A stretch of 64,000 nucleotides of DNA from Exiguobacterium sp. s122 (GCF_018618475.1 NZ_JACSMD010000001.1:1984001-2048000), one strand, 5' to 3'. Shown: positions 17,139 to 26,489, numbered from the stretch's first letter. Made by a program: numbers and translations. The notes: a model not told the origin generated them from the letters alone.

Positions 17139-17495
17139 ATGACAGAAGAAGAGAAAAAAGAAGTCGTTTCCTCTGAGGAAGAGACGGAAGAAGTCGAGCC
17201 TACGGCTGTCCTCGCCGATGCACTCGATGAGGATGACGAGGAAGAGGATCAACCTGAAGAAAAGAACATGGACCACATTAAAGGCGTGTTCAACTATATG
17301 CATGAGAACGGAAGAGAATATCGTGTCGTCTTTTATCAGGACCGCAAAAACCTCGTGTTCCGTGAACTCGGAAACGGGAAAGTCGAATTCGTGGGACGTT
17401 TCACGGATGAATCGTACGACGAAGAGAACGAGGATGAAATGCGTGAACTCGGCGAATCTGAATTGAACCGAATTCTCGAAGACCGTCTTAAATAA
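17139..17495 (+). CDS. Uncharacterised acidic protein
   Basis: Residues 1-45 of this 118-residue protein are almost all Glu, Asp and small residues and probably disordered. Residues 46-95 (DHIKGVFNYMHENGREYRVV and following) look like a small beta-rich domain, followed by an acidic helix. No family was recognised with certainty; it resembles the short acidic DUF1292-type proteins of Bacilli only in general character. AAAGGAGG lies upstream of the ATG. It is probably a real gene given its site, codon use and own terminator. Convergent with a basic membrane-anchored protein. Confidence 0.75.
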   Translation: MTEEEKKEVVSSEEETEEVEPTAVLADALDEDDEEEDQPEEKNMDHIKGVFNYMHENGREYRVVFYQDRKNLVFRELGNGKVEFVGRFTDESYDEENEDEMRELGESELNRILEDRLK

Positions 17496-17529
17496 AAAAA
17501 TCGCCCGAGCTCGGGCGATTTTTTTATTT
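17490..17529. terminator. Perfectly palindromic bidirectional terminator
   Basis: A 40-base perfect palindrome centred between 17509 and 17510 has core CGCCCGAGCTCGGGCG flanked by A7 and T7. It overlaps the stop codon of the acidic protein gene and ends inside the last codons of the opposing gene (stop at 17524), so it serves both. Confidence 0.93.
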
Positions 17530-17934
17530 GTTCTGATTCCGTTTTTTCTTCCGAAGGGCATAGACGGCACCTGCAATACCACCAGCGACAGCAAGACCGG
17601 CCACGACCGGGACGAGTATTTTCTTCGTCGGAAGCATCTCGCGCACACGCTCGTACGGTGTCGGGACGGACAGTTCGAGTTGAACGGCCGCTTCCCCGTG
17701 CCCGTTCGCCCGTGCCTTGCGCGCGGCATCCGTGATGACGACACGACTCGTCGTATAACGACGGTTGCCATGCTCATCCGTGAAAGGACGGCGAACGCGT
17801 TTTACACCGCGCACCGTCTTCCCGCGTGCAGCATCTGGCCGGACGACACGTTCACTCGTCCATGCCCTTCCACCCGTCGCACTATAAGCCGGGCGAATCG
17901 TCCGGCGATTTAACCACGTGTATGAATCATTCAT
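17524..17934 (-). CDS. Uncharacterised tail-anchored basic protein
   Basis: This 136-residue protein is rich in Arg and Thr through residue 90 (RPAYSATGGRAWTSERVV, then RGVKRVRRPF). A single C-terminal membrane helix, ILVPVVAGLAVAGGIAGAVYAL, is followed by a RKKKRNQNK tail, so the bulk of the protein should face the cytoplasm. ATG 17934 is chosen for GGAGGG seven bases upstream; TATAAT lies about 35 bases before it. No family was recognised. Confidence that it is a gene is fairly high, that it is tail-anchored moderate. Confidence 0.7.
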   Translation of the reverse strand: MNDSYTWLNRRTIRPAYSATGGRAWTSERVVRPDAARGKTVRGVKRVRRPFTDEHGNRRYTTSRVVITDAARKARANGHGEAAVQLELSVPTPYERVREMLPTKKILVPVVAGLAVAGGIAGAVYALRKKKRNQNK

Positions 17935-18030
17935 CGTTGATTCCCTCCAATATTGTGAAGTCCTTCTCTTATTATACCCATAGAGCATCTCCAAAAAACA
18001 TCGCGCCCAAGACCGAGTACGAGGGGTAAA

Positions 18031-18060
18031 CGAAAGACCGGCTCGAAGGCCGGTCTCGCG
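18031..18060 (-). terminator. Terminator after the RND exporter gene
   Basis: GAGACCGGC and GCCGGTCTTTC pair around a short loop immediately after the exporter stop codon, with a short T-rich tail on the minus strand. Confidence 0.7.
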
Positions 18061-21000
18061 TCATTCCGTAAACGGTTTGTCACGATGGCGACGTTTCGCC
18101 AAAATCAAGTAGTATGCCGGCACAAGAACGAGCGTGAGGATCGTCGAGAAGAGAATCCCAGAGACAATCCCAATCGCGAGCGGCTTGAAGAGCGGGTCAT
18201 TTCCAAGTGCGACCGGCAACAAGGCGACGACCGCAGTGAGCGCCGTCAGCAAGATTGGCCGAATCCGGGCCCGACCAGCCTCATACACCGCTGTCGTGAC
18301 CGCCATCCCTTGTCGAATGCCTTGTTCAATGAACTCGAACAAGACGACAGCATTTCGGACGACGATTCCGGCGAGCGACACCATCCCCATCGAGGCCATG
18401 AAACTGAACGGCGTCTGTGTCACGAACAGACCGACGACCGCACCAGCGATGGCCAAATAAATCGTGAACAAGACGAGTAGTGGCAAGGACAAGGAGTTGA
18501 ACTGGAACGCAATAATCAAAAAGATTAAGAACAAGACGACGACGAACAACGTGGCGAGCTCAATAAAGAACTCATTTTGCGTATCACTCGACCCGGTCTG
18601 GGCGAATGAAACCCCTTCGTCTGTCAAACCGGCTTGTGCTTCTTCAAGGACGCGGTCAACGTCCGTTCTAAAGGCGTCCTCGTCCATCCCTTCGGTCGGA
18701 TAAATCCGAAGCGTCACGGTACGTTCTCCGTTCTCCCGCGGGATTTGTTGAATTTGCTCGGTGGTTGTCTCCGTGACGAACGTACTGAGCGGGGCGACCG
18801 GTGGACCAGCTTCCGTATCGACAGGCATAAGGATGTCATCTAACGCGAGCGCCTCGCGGTTCGCTTCGGCATCAATCACAATTTTGACATCGCGTTGCTC
18901 AATGCCGTCATCAAACGTCCCAATTGGTACCCCATCCGTGACGAGACGGATTTGATCACTGATCGTCTTCGCCGTCACACCGGCGGAAGCCATCGCTTCA
19001 CGGTCGAGCTCGTATGTGAGCGTCTGGAACGGCTCTTTAATATCGTCGAGAACGAGGGCACCTTCAATCGTTTCAAGCTCGGCTTTCACCTTATCCCGAG
19101 CGTCGACGAGCTGATCGATCGTTTCCCCACGCATCGTAAACTCGACTGGGGCCGATGCAGGTGGTCCTTGTTGTTGGGTTTCTAAAAAGATTTCCGCGTC
19201 AGGGTAATTTTCTCGCAACTGAGAGGTGTAACGGTCAATGAGTTGAATCGCGTCGATTTCATCGTTATCGACACGGACGACGATTTGTCCTGTGTTTTCC
19301 CCTGACTGGTCAAGTCCACCTGTGAACAGGCTCGGGAGCCCGCCCCCGGCGAAGACAGACGTCTCGACGACACCGTCGACGTCTTGGAACTCAGCTTCCA
19401 TCTGCTTCAAGCGACGTTCCGTCTCCTCAAGGTTTGTCTGGACCGGGAACGTGACGCTCGTCACGACTTCCGGGCGATTCGCCGCCGGGAAGAATTCGAA
19501 CGGCGTCAATAAAATGAGACCATAGAGCGCCGTCGTGATGACAAATCCGATGAGCCCGAACGTCCAAGGACGTTTCGCGACGAGCGGGAGCAGTTTGTCG
19601 GCATAAAAGTTACTCAACCGATTAAGCGGTCCGCCGAGCCATCCAGGTTCGCGTTTCGAGACGCGGACTTGCTTGCGGTTTAACCAGTACTGCACGATTG
19701 GGACGAGCGTCAAACTGATTACCATCGATGCGAGCACCGATAAAGCGAGCACGGTCGGTAGCGCCCGGATGAAGTTCCCGTTCGCACCTGAGAGCAACGT
19801 CAGCGGCAAGAAGGCGAAGACGACGGCGAGCGTCGACGTGACGATCGAGCCCCACACTTCTTTCGTTCCACGGACTGCCCCAAGCATGGCCGAATCCCCT
19901 TTACGGTACCGGCGTAAAATGTTGTCATTGACGACAATCGCGTCATCGACGAGAATCCCGAGCGCGATGATCGCACCGATGATGGAGATTTGGTTCAAAT
20001 CGACCCCCGTGAAACGGAGTGGAATTAATGCGAGCAAGAATGAGAGCGGGATAGCCAAGCTGACGACAAGGGACCCTGTGAACGTCAAACCGATCGTCGT
20101 TACGACGATGACCGCAATCATTGCAATGATAAATTCACGTGTGAGCGAAGAGAAAATCGCATCGACAGCGCTTGCTTGATTAGAATAGGTGACGAGCTCG
20201 ACGCTATCGAGGTCACCGACTTCTGAAGCGACGACTTCATCGATCCGCTCTTGGAGCGTCGGAATGTCTTGGCCGGGCTCAATCGTGACGGTGAGCGAAA
20301 CCGCCGGCTTTCCATCGAGTGAGACAAGGTCGGTCACCGTTTTGGGCGCCTCTTCGACCGTGCCGACATCCGCGAGTAAAACTGGCTCGCCTTCGAACGA
20401 TCCGACGACGACTTGGTCCATGTCATTGACGTTCGTCAGGCTATCAATCGCCAGCTGATAAATGCCATCCTCCGTCGATTGTCGTCCGAGCGGTGTCGTT
20501 TTGTATTCTTCATTGATCGCCGTCAAGACGTCCGGGAAAGCGAGCTGCCGTTCCCCGAGCGCTTCCGAGTCGAGCGAAACGACAAACTCCGTCTCAGGGA
20601 GCCCTTTGATTGTTACACCGCTTACGCCGCTCGTGCGTAAAAGACGTTCTTCTACCTGATCGACATTCCCTCGAATCGTCTCGAGCGATTCGCGGTCATC
20701 TGCCGTCAACAAGTAAGAGGCGACCGGGAGTTGACCAACCGAATCGTTCACGGTCGGCGGGAGCGCTTCTTCTGGCAGACGTGACTGCGCATCCGATACG
20801 GCTTGACGCACGTTCGCCTGAAGTTCGGACTGATTCAGTCCATCCTCATATTCGACTGTAATGTTGGAGAACTCGGACGCTGAAAGAGACGTGACGTTTT
20901 CTACGCCTTCGATGCTCCTTAACTCGGTCTCGAGCACACTCGTAACGTTCCGTTCTACCGTCTCGGCGGTCGCCCCTGGATATGGCGTCTGAACGAGTAC

Positions 21001-21129
21001 GATGTTGACACTCGTTTCTGGAATTTCACGCTTCGGCAATTGGAAGAACGTGAGCACCCCGACAATGACTGCGACGAGTAAAAACACGATGACGAGTTTT
21101 CCTCGCTCAATCATTTGTTGAAAAAACAT
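18061..21129 (-). CDS. RND-family efflux transporter (AcrB/SwrC type)
   Basis: At 1022 residues it is full length for an RND pump. The N-terminal helix LVIVFLLVAVIVGVLTFF is followed by a porter domain (FQLPKREIPETSVNIVLVQTPYPGA, typical), then six helices including GALGILVDD-like GILVDDAIVVNDNILR with the proton-relay aspartates. A second porter domain and a final helix block (MGMVSLAGIVVRNAVVLFEF) follow. In Firmicutes, relatives such as SwrC export surfactin and other amphiphiles without an outer-membrane partner. GAGGGG precedes the ATG. No adaptor or regulator is adjacent; the substrate is unknown. Confidence 0.92.
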   Translation of the reverse strand: MFFQQMIERGKLVIVFLLVAVIVGVLTFFQLPKREIPETSVNIVLVQTPYPGATAETVERNVTSVLETELRSIEGVENVTSLSASEFSNITVEYEDGLNQSELQANVRQAVSDAQSRLPEEALPPTVNDSVGQLPVASYLLTADDRESLETIRGNVDQVEERLLRTSGVSGVTIKGLPETEFVVSLDSEALGERQLAFPDVLTAINEEYKTTPLGRQSTEDGIYQLAIDSLTNVNDMDQVVVGSFEGEPVLLADVGTVEEAPKTVTDLVSLDGKPAVSLTVTIEPGQDIPTLQERIDEVVASEVGDLDSVELVTYSNQASAVDAIFSSLTREFIIAMIAVIVVTTIGLTFTGSLVVSLAIPLSFLLALIPLRFTGVDLNQISIIGAIIALGILVDDAIVVNDNILRRYRKGDSAMLGAVRGTKEVWGSIVTSTLAVVFAFLPLTLLSGANGNFIRALPTVLALSVLASMVISLTLVPIVQYWLNRKQVRVSKREPGWLGGPLNRLSNFYADKLLPLVAKRPWTFGLIGFVITTALYGLILLTPFEFFPAANRPEVVTSVTFPVQTNLEETERRLKQMEAEFQDVDGVVETSVFAGGGLPSLFTGGLDQSGENTGQIVVRVDNDEIDAIQLIDRYTSQLRENYPDAEIFLETQQQGPPASAPVEFTMRGETIDQLVDARDKVKAELETIEGALVLDDIKEPFQTLTYELDREAMASAGVTAKTISDQIRLVTDGVPIGTFDDGIEQRDVKIVIDAEANREALALDDILMPVDTEAGPPVAPLSTFVTETTTEQIQQIPRENGERTVTLRIYPTEGMDEDAFRTDVDRVLEEAQAGLTDEGVSFAQTGSSDTQNEFFIELATLFVVVLFLIFLIIAFQFNSLSLPLLVLFTIYLAIAGAVVGLFVTQTPFSFMASMGMVSLAGIVVRNAVVLFEFIEQGIRQGMAVTTAVYEAGRARIRPILLTALTAVVALLPVALGNDPLFKPLAIGIVSGILFSTILTLVLVPAYYLILAKRRHRDKPFTE

Positions 21130-21216
21130 AATGACCCCTCACTTTCAGATAATGTGCAAATACACATATGAACTATTCTTCTTCATCATAGAGGGGTTCA
21201 TCTTTGATTTCAATCT

Positions 21217-21687
21217 TTACGTCGATTTCAATGTGCTGCCGTGAAACCGTTTTTGGAAGGCGTATGAGATTTCGATGGAACGTTGCTTTTGACGTGAGAC
21301 GGTATGGTCTGACACATTGACTTGAACCGATTCGCCTGTTAAAAACTGAATGCGCGTCCCCGATGCCCCCGGCTTGATGTCTGTCACGTGCTGGAAGTTG
21401 ATCCAGGCGCAGTCCGGGCTTTCTTTTGCAATCGTCGGGAAGAAGACGGCGTCGGCATGCCAATCCATGACGACCGGTGTTTTTCGATGGGGTCCGAGCA
21501 CGTGTCGGGCTGCCTCGATCCGTCCTTGAATGCTCGACCCATAATAGAGACAAGCGTCCTCAAGCAACTTCATCGGCGCCCCTTTCATTCGATGAATCCC
21601 ATCCGGCTGATAAACGAGCGTCTCGGCTTCCCCATACTCGTTAAACACCGGAATCAAAGCTCTTGTGTCATTCGTCAACTGTGTCAT
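21217..21687 (-). CDS. comK: Competence transcription factor ComK
   Basis: This 156-residue ComK-family regulator would activate DNA-uptake genes by binding pairs of AT-boxes. The family core is clear: MKLLEDACLYYGSSIQGRIEAARHVLG, then FFPTIAKESPDCAWINFQHV matching FPTLSSTRPQCGWISHVHV of the Bacillus protein. It ends about 25-30 residues before the C-terminus of B. subtilis ComK. ATG 21687 has GGAGG eight bases upstream. A single AT-box-like AAAACGCGATTTG lies upstream, which would allow autoregulation, but this is weak. It sits alone between the RND pump and cssS. Confidence 0.85.
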   Translation of the reverse strand: MTQLTNDTRALIPVFNEYGEAETLVYQPDGIHRMKGAPMKLLEDACLYYGSSIQGRIEAARHVLGPHRKTPVVMDWHADAVFFPTIAKESPDCAWINFQHVTDIKPGASGTRIQFLTGESVQVNVSDHTVSRQKQRSIEISYAFQKRFHGSTLKST

Positions 21688-21780
21688 CTGTTTATCCTCC
21701 ATACCGTTTATTGTGCCTTACACGTTATTCATATCAAGTTCTGACAGAAGCTGCAAATCGCGTTTTCACATTGCCAACTT

Positions 21781-21809
21781 AAAAAAACCAGCTGGGTCAG
21801 CTGGTTTTT
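21781..21809 (-). terminator. Terminator after cssS
   Basis: A 9-bp stem AACCAGCTG/CAGCTGGTT with a 3-base loop is flanked by A7 on the left and T5 on the right; on the minus strand it ends in a seven-T run. Confidence 0.9.
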
Positions 21810-21814
21810 GAAAA

Positions 21815-23188
21815 TCAATCTTCGGATTCTGAAATTTGAACGGTTTTTGGTGGTGGAAAACGGAATCGCACAGCCACTCCGTCCGCCGTATTTCCTAACG
21901 TCACCTCACCATGATGTAACGTCACAATTCGTTGGACGATAAAGAGCCCAAGTCCAAACTTCCCTTGCTTGCCTCGAGAGAACTGATGGAACAAATCGAG
22001 CTGTTCGTCGACCGGTGGGCCATCGTTTTCGATGACGATGTCGATTCCCATGTCGGTCCGATTCAAATGGATGCGTATCGAAGACGTCGCATAGCGAAGG
22101 GCATTATCGAGTACGTTCTCGAATGCGACCCGAATCTGTTCGCCGTCTCCGAGCATTTCCCCGGCCTGACCGGTCACCGTCCAGTCGAGGTCGCCTCTCA
22201 ACTTGAAACGAGCCACAAGCAGCTCCATCAGCTTGTCGAGATTGATCGGCTCGAGCCGCATCTCTTGGCCTTTGAAGTATTCAAGTTTCGTGACGTAAAG
22301 CAAATCGACGACTTTTTTCTCGAGACGTGACGCCTCCTCGTCAATCACCTCAGCCGACGCTTTCAAGTCACCGGTCGGATAAATCCCGTCCCCAATCGAT
22401 TGGGCGTAACCGCGAATGACCATGATCGGTGTCTTCAAATCGTGCGAGATGTTCTGAAGGAGCGCCTGTTGTGCCAAATCCTGTTCCTGGAGTTCAAGTC
22501 GCATCGCATCGATGGAACGAGCCAACTGGCCAAGTTCGTCCTCTCTCGCGAGCGGTAGTACCGTCTCCCATTGGCGATTGGAAATCTTCTCGACGGCTCG
22601 CTCCATCTCGACGATCGGCTTCGTCAACTCGCGTGACATCCAGAGTGCTGGGATGAGTGATAACAGGCTGATGACCCCGATTAAGATGGAGATGCGCCAA
22701 AACAATGTCGAGACGAGCTCACGGCGATACGCATCCCATGCGTAAGATGCTTGATAAATGAGCGCGCCATCATATTCGTTTTGACGAATGATATAGTAGA
22801 CGTCCTCTCCGTCAATCGTCGTCTGATATTTCGCGATTTCAGTCGTCTGTTCAATCGCTTCCCGGTACATCTGATTCGTCAACTCGAGCGGGGCCGAACC
22901 GTAAATGATACGTCCGTTCGGCAAGAAGATGAGCTGATTGACCGATCGTGACTCTTGTTGACGGCGGTCATATTCGATCGGGTTTCGTGGAATGTTCTCC
23001 AGCTGATTCGTATTGCCGAGGTAATAATCGACGTCTTGCAACGTCTCATACACTTGTTCATCGATGAATTGCGTGATTGAGGAGCGGACGGTCAAAAGAA
23101 TCATCAGCGCGAGGGTGACGATAATGAGCAAGATCAAAATCCAAATCTTCCACATGAGCCGTTTCGGCTTAAGTTGCTCGAACATCAC
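21815..23188 (-). CDS. cssS: Sensor histidine kinase, CssS-like
   Basis: This 457-residue kinase has two membrane helices (about 15-33 and 160-185) flanking an extracellular domain. A HAMP linker follows, then HisKA with LLQNISHDLKTPIMVIRGYA and HATPase with FENVLDNALRY, ENDGPPVD and GKFGLGLFIVQR. It overlaps the response regulator by an ATGA junction. The partner closely resembles CssR, so this is probably CssS, which senses misfolded secreted proteins at the membrane surface and induces htrA-type proteases in Bacillus. The symbol depends mainly on the partner. Confidence 0.75.
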   Translation of the reverse strand: MMFEQLKPKRLMWKIWILILLIIVTLALMILLTVRSSITQFIDEQVYETLQDVDYYLGNTNQLENIPRNPIEYDRRQQESRSVNQLIFLPNGRIIYGSAPLELTNQMYREAIEQTTEIAKYQTTIDGEDVYYIIRQNEYDGALIYQASYAWDAYRRELVSTLFWRISILIGVISLLSLIPALWMSRELTKPIVEMERAVEKISNRQWETVLPLAREDELGQLARSIDAMRLELQEQDLAQQALLQNISHDLKTPIMVIRGYAQSIGDGIYPTGDLKASAEVIDEEASRLEKKVVDLLYVTKLEYFKGQEMRLEPINLDKLMELLVARFKLRGDLDWTVTGQAGEMLGDGEQIRVAFENVLDNALRYATSSIRIHLNRTDMGIDIVIENDGPPVDEQLDLFHQFSRGKQGKFGLGLFIVQRIVTLHHGEVTLGNTADGVAVRFRFPPPKTVQISESED

Positions 23189-23847
23189 GGTTTAACGAGA
23201 CGATACCCGATGCCGTAGAGCGTCTCGAGCTCGAGCCGATGCAACTTTTTACGGAGTCGGCGAACTAAGTCATCGACGACCCGGTCCGAGCCAAAGTAGT
23301 CGTGCCCCCATACGCCTTCTAAAATCTGTTCACGCGATAGCGCCGATCCTGGATGTTCAAGGAAGAGGAGCAACAAATCGAACTCTTTCGATGTCAAATC
23401 GATATCGTCCTCTTGGTGCTTGATGAGACGCTTATCCGGATAAATCGTATACTCCCCGTACTCGATATGTTCATTGGACTTCGACCCGTAGACGCGATCG
23501 ATCAGCTTTTTGACTCGGATGACGAGTTCACGCGGTAAGAACGGCTTGGCGATATAGTCGTCCGAGCCCATCTCGAGCCCGATAATCTTATCGATATCCT
23601 CATCGCGCGCCGAGATGAAAATCGTCGGGGTGTTGGCGTTTGTCGCCTTAATTTGTTTTAACAGCTGGAACCCGTCCAAATCCGGCAACATGATGTCGAG
23701 CACCCACAAATCGGGCTCATCTTTAATGGCGGCCTGTGCCGAGACGCCATCGGAAAACGAGCGGACCCGATAGCCTTCCTGCTCCAAATATGTGACGAGC
23801 ATTTTGTTCAAGTTGATTTCGTCATCGACCAAATAGATTGTATACAT
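23185..23847 (-). CDS. cssR: OmpR/PhoB-family response regulator, CssR-like
   Basis: The 220-residue regulator has a receiver (IYLVDDEINLNKML, phospho-Asp in WVLDIMLPDLDGF, FISARDEDIDKIIGLEMGSDDYI, KPFLPRELVIRV) and a winged-helix DNA-binding domain ending VVDDLVRRLRKKLHRLELET. These strings follow B. subtilis CssR closely. ATG 23847 has AGGAG seven bases upstream; a longer frame lacks a site. It precedes cssS in a two-gene operon. By analogy it would drive quality-control proteases under secretion stress, fitting the prsA gene elsewhere in the window. Confidence 0.82.
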   Translation of the reverse strand: MYTIYLVDDEINLNKMLVTYLEQEGYRVRSFSDGVSAQAAIKDEPDLWVLDIMLPDLDGFQLLKQIKATNANTPTIFISARDEDIDKIIGLEMGSDDYIAKPFLPRELVIRVKKLIDRVYGSKSNEHIEYGEYTIYPDKRLIKHQEDDIDLTSKEFDLLLLFLEHPGSALSREQILEGVWGHDYFGSDRVVDDLVRRLRKKLHRLELETLYGIGYRLVKP

Positions 23848-23939
23848 CCGATTCACTCCTGCAATGTTTTTACATATCATATCAAACAATTATGGAGAAA
23901 TGATGGGAATGGTTACGCCTAAACCTGCAATCGTCGCAC

Positions 23940-23964
23940 AAAAAAAGAGGGTCTCCCCTCTTTA
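23940..23964 (-). terminator. Terminator after the 30-residue peptide gene
   Basis: On the minus strand AAAGAGGGG and CCCTCTTT pair around a short loop and are followed by TTTTTTTG. It begins at the stop codon. Confidence 0.85.
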
Positions 23965-24054
23965 GCGGGACGTCTGTCCGCGTAATTGTCGAGCCAAGAA
24001 CGCCGTCCCTCCGCTCAACAGTGCCACGACACCGCTAATCATGACGAGTTCCAT
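23962..24054 (-). CDS. Small hydrophobic membrane peptide (30 residues), putatively Fur-controlled
   Basis: Reading from ATG 24054 gives MELVMISGVVALLSGGTAFL then ARQLRGQTSR and TAA: one membrane helix with a short basic tail. An AGGTGGGG ribosome site lies six bases upstream. The gene has its own promoter (24097-24125), a Fur-like operator (24073-24093) and its own terminator (23940-23964), a complete small transcription unit between copZ and cssR. No family was recognised. A tiny iron-regulated membrane peptide could modulate an iron transporter or be a toxin-like peptide; both are inference. Confidence 0.65.
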   Translation of the reverse strand: MELVMISGVVALLSGGTAFLARQLRGQTSR

Positions 24055-24072
24055 CGTAACCCCACCTCTCGT

Positions 24073-24093
24073 TGATACCGATTCTCATTATCA
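24073..24093 (-). promoter_or_regulatory. Fur-box-like operator
   Basis: The 21 bases match the Bacillus Fur consensus (three overlapping TGATAAT-type repeats) at 18 positions, with both outer TGATA/TATCA ends intact. It lies just downstream of the -10 at 24097-24102, over the likely transcription start, as expected for repression. Confidence 0.65.
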
Positions 24094-24096
24094 CCT

Positions 24097-24125
24097 ATAA
24101 TATAGCACATTCCTTTCTTGTTGAA
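24097..24125 (-). promoter_or_regulatory. Promoter of the 30-residue peptide gene
   Basis: Minus strand TTCAAC (complement of 24120-24125), 17 bp, TATTAT (complement of 24097-24102). Confidence 0.55.
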
Positions 24126-24135
24126 CATCGCAAAA

Positions 24136-24160
24136 AAATCCCGCCTCGAGGGCGGGATTT
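24136..24160 (-). terminator. Terminator after copZ
   Basis: A 10-bp perfect stem AAATCCCGCC/GGCGGGATTT with loop TCGAG, running into seven T on the minus strand just behind the copZ stop. Confidence 0.9.
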
Positions 24161-24163
24161 CGG

Positions 24164-24370
24164 TCAGGCGTTCACGTCATAGCCTTGTTCTTCAATCGCT
24201 TCAATCATTTTTTTCACGGATACGTGCTCGTTATGAATCACATCGACGCGATGGTCCTGGAGTGACACGATTGCCGACTCCACTCCTTCAAGTTCTGTCA
24301 AAGCGCCTTCAACGGCTGCCTTGCAATGGTTACATGTCATGCCTTCAACTTTCAATACAGTTTCATTCAT
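24164..24370 (-). CDS. copZ: Copper chaperone CopZ
   Basis: This 68-residue heavy-metal-associated domain carries [15 protein letters not shown], the CxxC motif that binds Cu(I), and the usual beta-alpha-beta-beta-alpha-beta pattern. It would hand Cu(I) to CopA and to CsoR in the cytoplasm. AAGGAGG precedes the ATG. The start overlaps the end of copA by eight bases, so the two are translated together as the last genes of csoR-copA-copZ. Confidence 0.95.
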   Translation of the reverse strand: MNETVLKVEGMTCNHCKAAVEGALTELEGVESAIVSLQDHRVDVIHNEHVSVKKMIEAIEEQGYDVNA

Positions 24371-26477
24371 TTGGATGTCCTCCTTGTGTTTTCAATCGTA
24401 ACGCGTTCAAGACGACAGAGACGGAACTGAACGCCATCGCCGCTCCCGCAATCCATGGTGCGAGTAGACCCGCCGCCGCGACCGGAATGCCAAGACTGTT
24501 GTAGGCGAGCGCCCAAAACAGGTTTTGACGAATATTTTTCATCGTCAGTCGACTCATCTCGAGCGCACGGTTCACTCCGATGACGTCTTTCCCCATCACC
24601 GTCACGTCCGCCGCCTCCAAAGCGACATCTGTTCCGCTCCCGAAGGCGATGCCCACGTCTGCGACGGCGAGGGCCGGCGCATCGTTCATACCGTCACCAA
24701 CCATAGCGACGCGGCCGTGTTGCTTCAATGCCTCGATATGGTCGGCTTTTTCTACTGGAAGCACTTCCGCGATCACGTTTGTCTCCGGTATGCCAAGTTC
24801 TCGGGCCACATCGAGCGCGACTTCCTTTCGGTCACCGGTCAAGACATAGACGGCCCGCGTCTTCGCGAGTTCGGTCACGACGTCACGGCTCCCTTGTTTC
24901 AAACGGTCCTTTAACCCGAAAGCTGCTCGAATGCCCGTAGCATCCGCGACGTACACCGGGGTCATCGCTCCCATATCCCATTTCGGTAAAGCATAGCCTG
25001 CTTCTTGCATCAAGCGAACCGAACCGATGAGAAGTTCTTTCCCATCTACGATTGCTTTCAATCCTCGGCCGGCGAGCTCTTCCACTTGGTCCACCCGGCC
25101 CGTCCCGTCGAGCTTCCCAATCGCCGCAGCGAGCGGGTGGGTTGACTGCCGCTCAGCCATGACCGCTTGACGCATTGCGGTCTCGTCTCCGAACGTACTG
25201 ACGACTTCTGGCGTTCCGTTCGTGAGGGTGCCCGTCTTGTCGAAGACGACGATGTCGGCCCCGTTCAAGGATTCGAGCTGTCCTCCGCCTTTGAACAACA
25301 CCCCTTGTTCCGCGGCGCGTCCGGTGCCAACCATAATCGAGGTCGGCGTGGCGAGCCCGAGGGCACATGGACAGGCGATGACGAGTACGGCGATGGAAGC
25401 TCGAATGGCCATGTCTAAATTTCCGAATCCGAACGTCCAAACGATGAACGTGACGGCACTGATGGCGACGACAATTGGAACGAAGACACCAGAGATGCGG
25501 TCGGCCTGCCGTTGAATCGGGGCTTTGTCCGTCTGCGCTTGCTCGACGACGCGCACGATTTGCGCGAGCATCGTCTCACTCCCGACCCGTTCGGCCTGCA
25601 TCAACACGCGATGCGACCGGTTGATTGTGCCACCGACGACTTCCGCACCCATTCCTTTTTCTGTCGGAATCGATTCCCCCGTCAACATCGATTCATCGAT
25701 AATCGTCTCGCCTTCAACGATTCGTCCATCGACCGGTACTTTCTCCCCCGGCCGGACGACGAGCACGTCCCCGACGCGGACAAGGTCGACCGCGACGGCA
25801 CGTTCTTCACCGTCGACGAGGAGGATCGCTTCTTTCGCCTGAAGCGACAAGAGCGATTTAAGGGCATCCGTCGTCTTCTCTTTCGCTCGCGCTTCAAGCC
25901 ACTTTCCGACGAGGACGAGCGTGATCAAGACCGCACTCGTTTCATAGTAGAGCGCCGGATGCATCGGGTGGGCGAGCATCTCGAACACCGAATAAAAGTA
26001 AGCGGCTGACGTTCCCGTCGCGACGAGCACGTCCATGTTCGCACTGCCGCTCTTCAAGCTCTTGTATGCTCCTTGATAGAACTGCGCCCCGATCCAAAAC
26101 TGGACGGGCGTCGCCAAGGCGAACTGCCACCAGGGGTTCATGAGCCAATCCGCATGGAACATGAACCCCGGGATGTGCGTGATCATAACGAGCAAGAGCG
26201 GTGCCGACAAGAGCGACGAGATGAGTACTTTTCGTTCGAGCGGACGCAAGTCACGCTCTGGCGTCATCTCGACTTTGTGCGCTGCGCCGTAACCAAGTTT
26301 CTCGATGCGGGCGATCAGTTCTTCCTCGGTGATGCCGTCCGCGACCCGAATCGTTGCCGTCTCAAGCGGCAAGTTGACCGTCGCTTCGACACCCTCCATT
26401 TTATTCAATACTTTTTCGATTCGGGCCGAGCAGGCGGCGCATGTCATCCCTTGAATCGATAGTTCAACGGTTTTCAT
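24363..26477 (-). CDS. copA: Copper-exporting P1B-type ATPase CopA
   Basis: At 704 residues it has one N-terminal metal-binding domain ([15 protein letters not shown]), eight membrane helices, the TGE actuator loop ([11 protein letters not shown]) and the Cu(I) channel motif [10 protein letters not shown] near residue 369. The phosphorylated Asp is in DKTGTLTNG near 410, and [11 protein letters not shown] is near 595. It pumps Cu(I) out of the cytoplasm. Many Bacillus CopA proteins carry two metal-binding domains; this one has only one, with CopZ encoded separately. It starts 12 bases after csoR and overlaps copZ. Confidence 0.96.
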   Translation of the reverse strand: MKTVELSIQGMTCAACSARIEKVLNKMEGVEATVNLPLETATIRVADGITEEELIARIEKLGYGAAHKVEMTPERDLRPLERKVLISSLLSAPLLLVMITHIPGFMFHADWLMNPWWQFALATPVQFWIGAQFYQGAYKSLKSGSANMDVLVATGTSAAYFYSVFEMLAHPMHPALYYETSAVLITLVLVGKWLEARAKEKTTDALKSLLSLQAKEAILLVDGEERAVAVDLVRVGDVLVVRPGEKVPVDGRIVEGETIIDESMLTGESIPTEKGMGAEVVGGTINRSHRVLMQAERVGSETMLAQIVRVVEQAQTDKAPIQRQADRISGVFVPIVVAISAVTFIVWTFGFGNLDMAIRASIAVLVIACPCALGLATPTSIMVGTGRAAEQGVLFKGGGQLESLNGADIVVFDKTGTLTNGTPEVVSTFGDETAMRQAVMAERQSTHPLAAAIGKLDGTGRVDQVEELAGRGLKAIVDGKELLIGSVRLMQEAGYALPKWDMGAMTPVYVADATGIRAAFGLKDRLKQGSRDVVTELAKTRAVYVLTGDRKEVALDVARELGIPETNVIAEVLPVEKADHIEALKQHGRVAMVGDGMNDAPALAVADVGIAFGSGTDVALEAADVTVMGKDVIGVNRALEMSRLTMKNIRQNLFWALAYNSLGIPVAAAGLLAPWIAGAAMAFSSVSVVLNALRLKTQGGHPNE

Positions 26478-26489
26478 GAATGGCCCTCC

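Noticed and set aside
17085-17777. 230-codon minus-strand frame opposite the acidic protein gene
   Set aside because: It is the reverse complement of Glu/Asp-rich codons (Phe/Leu/Val rich) and crosses a strong terminator.
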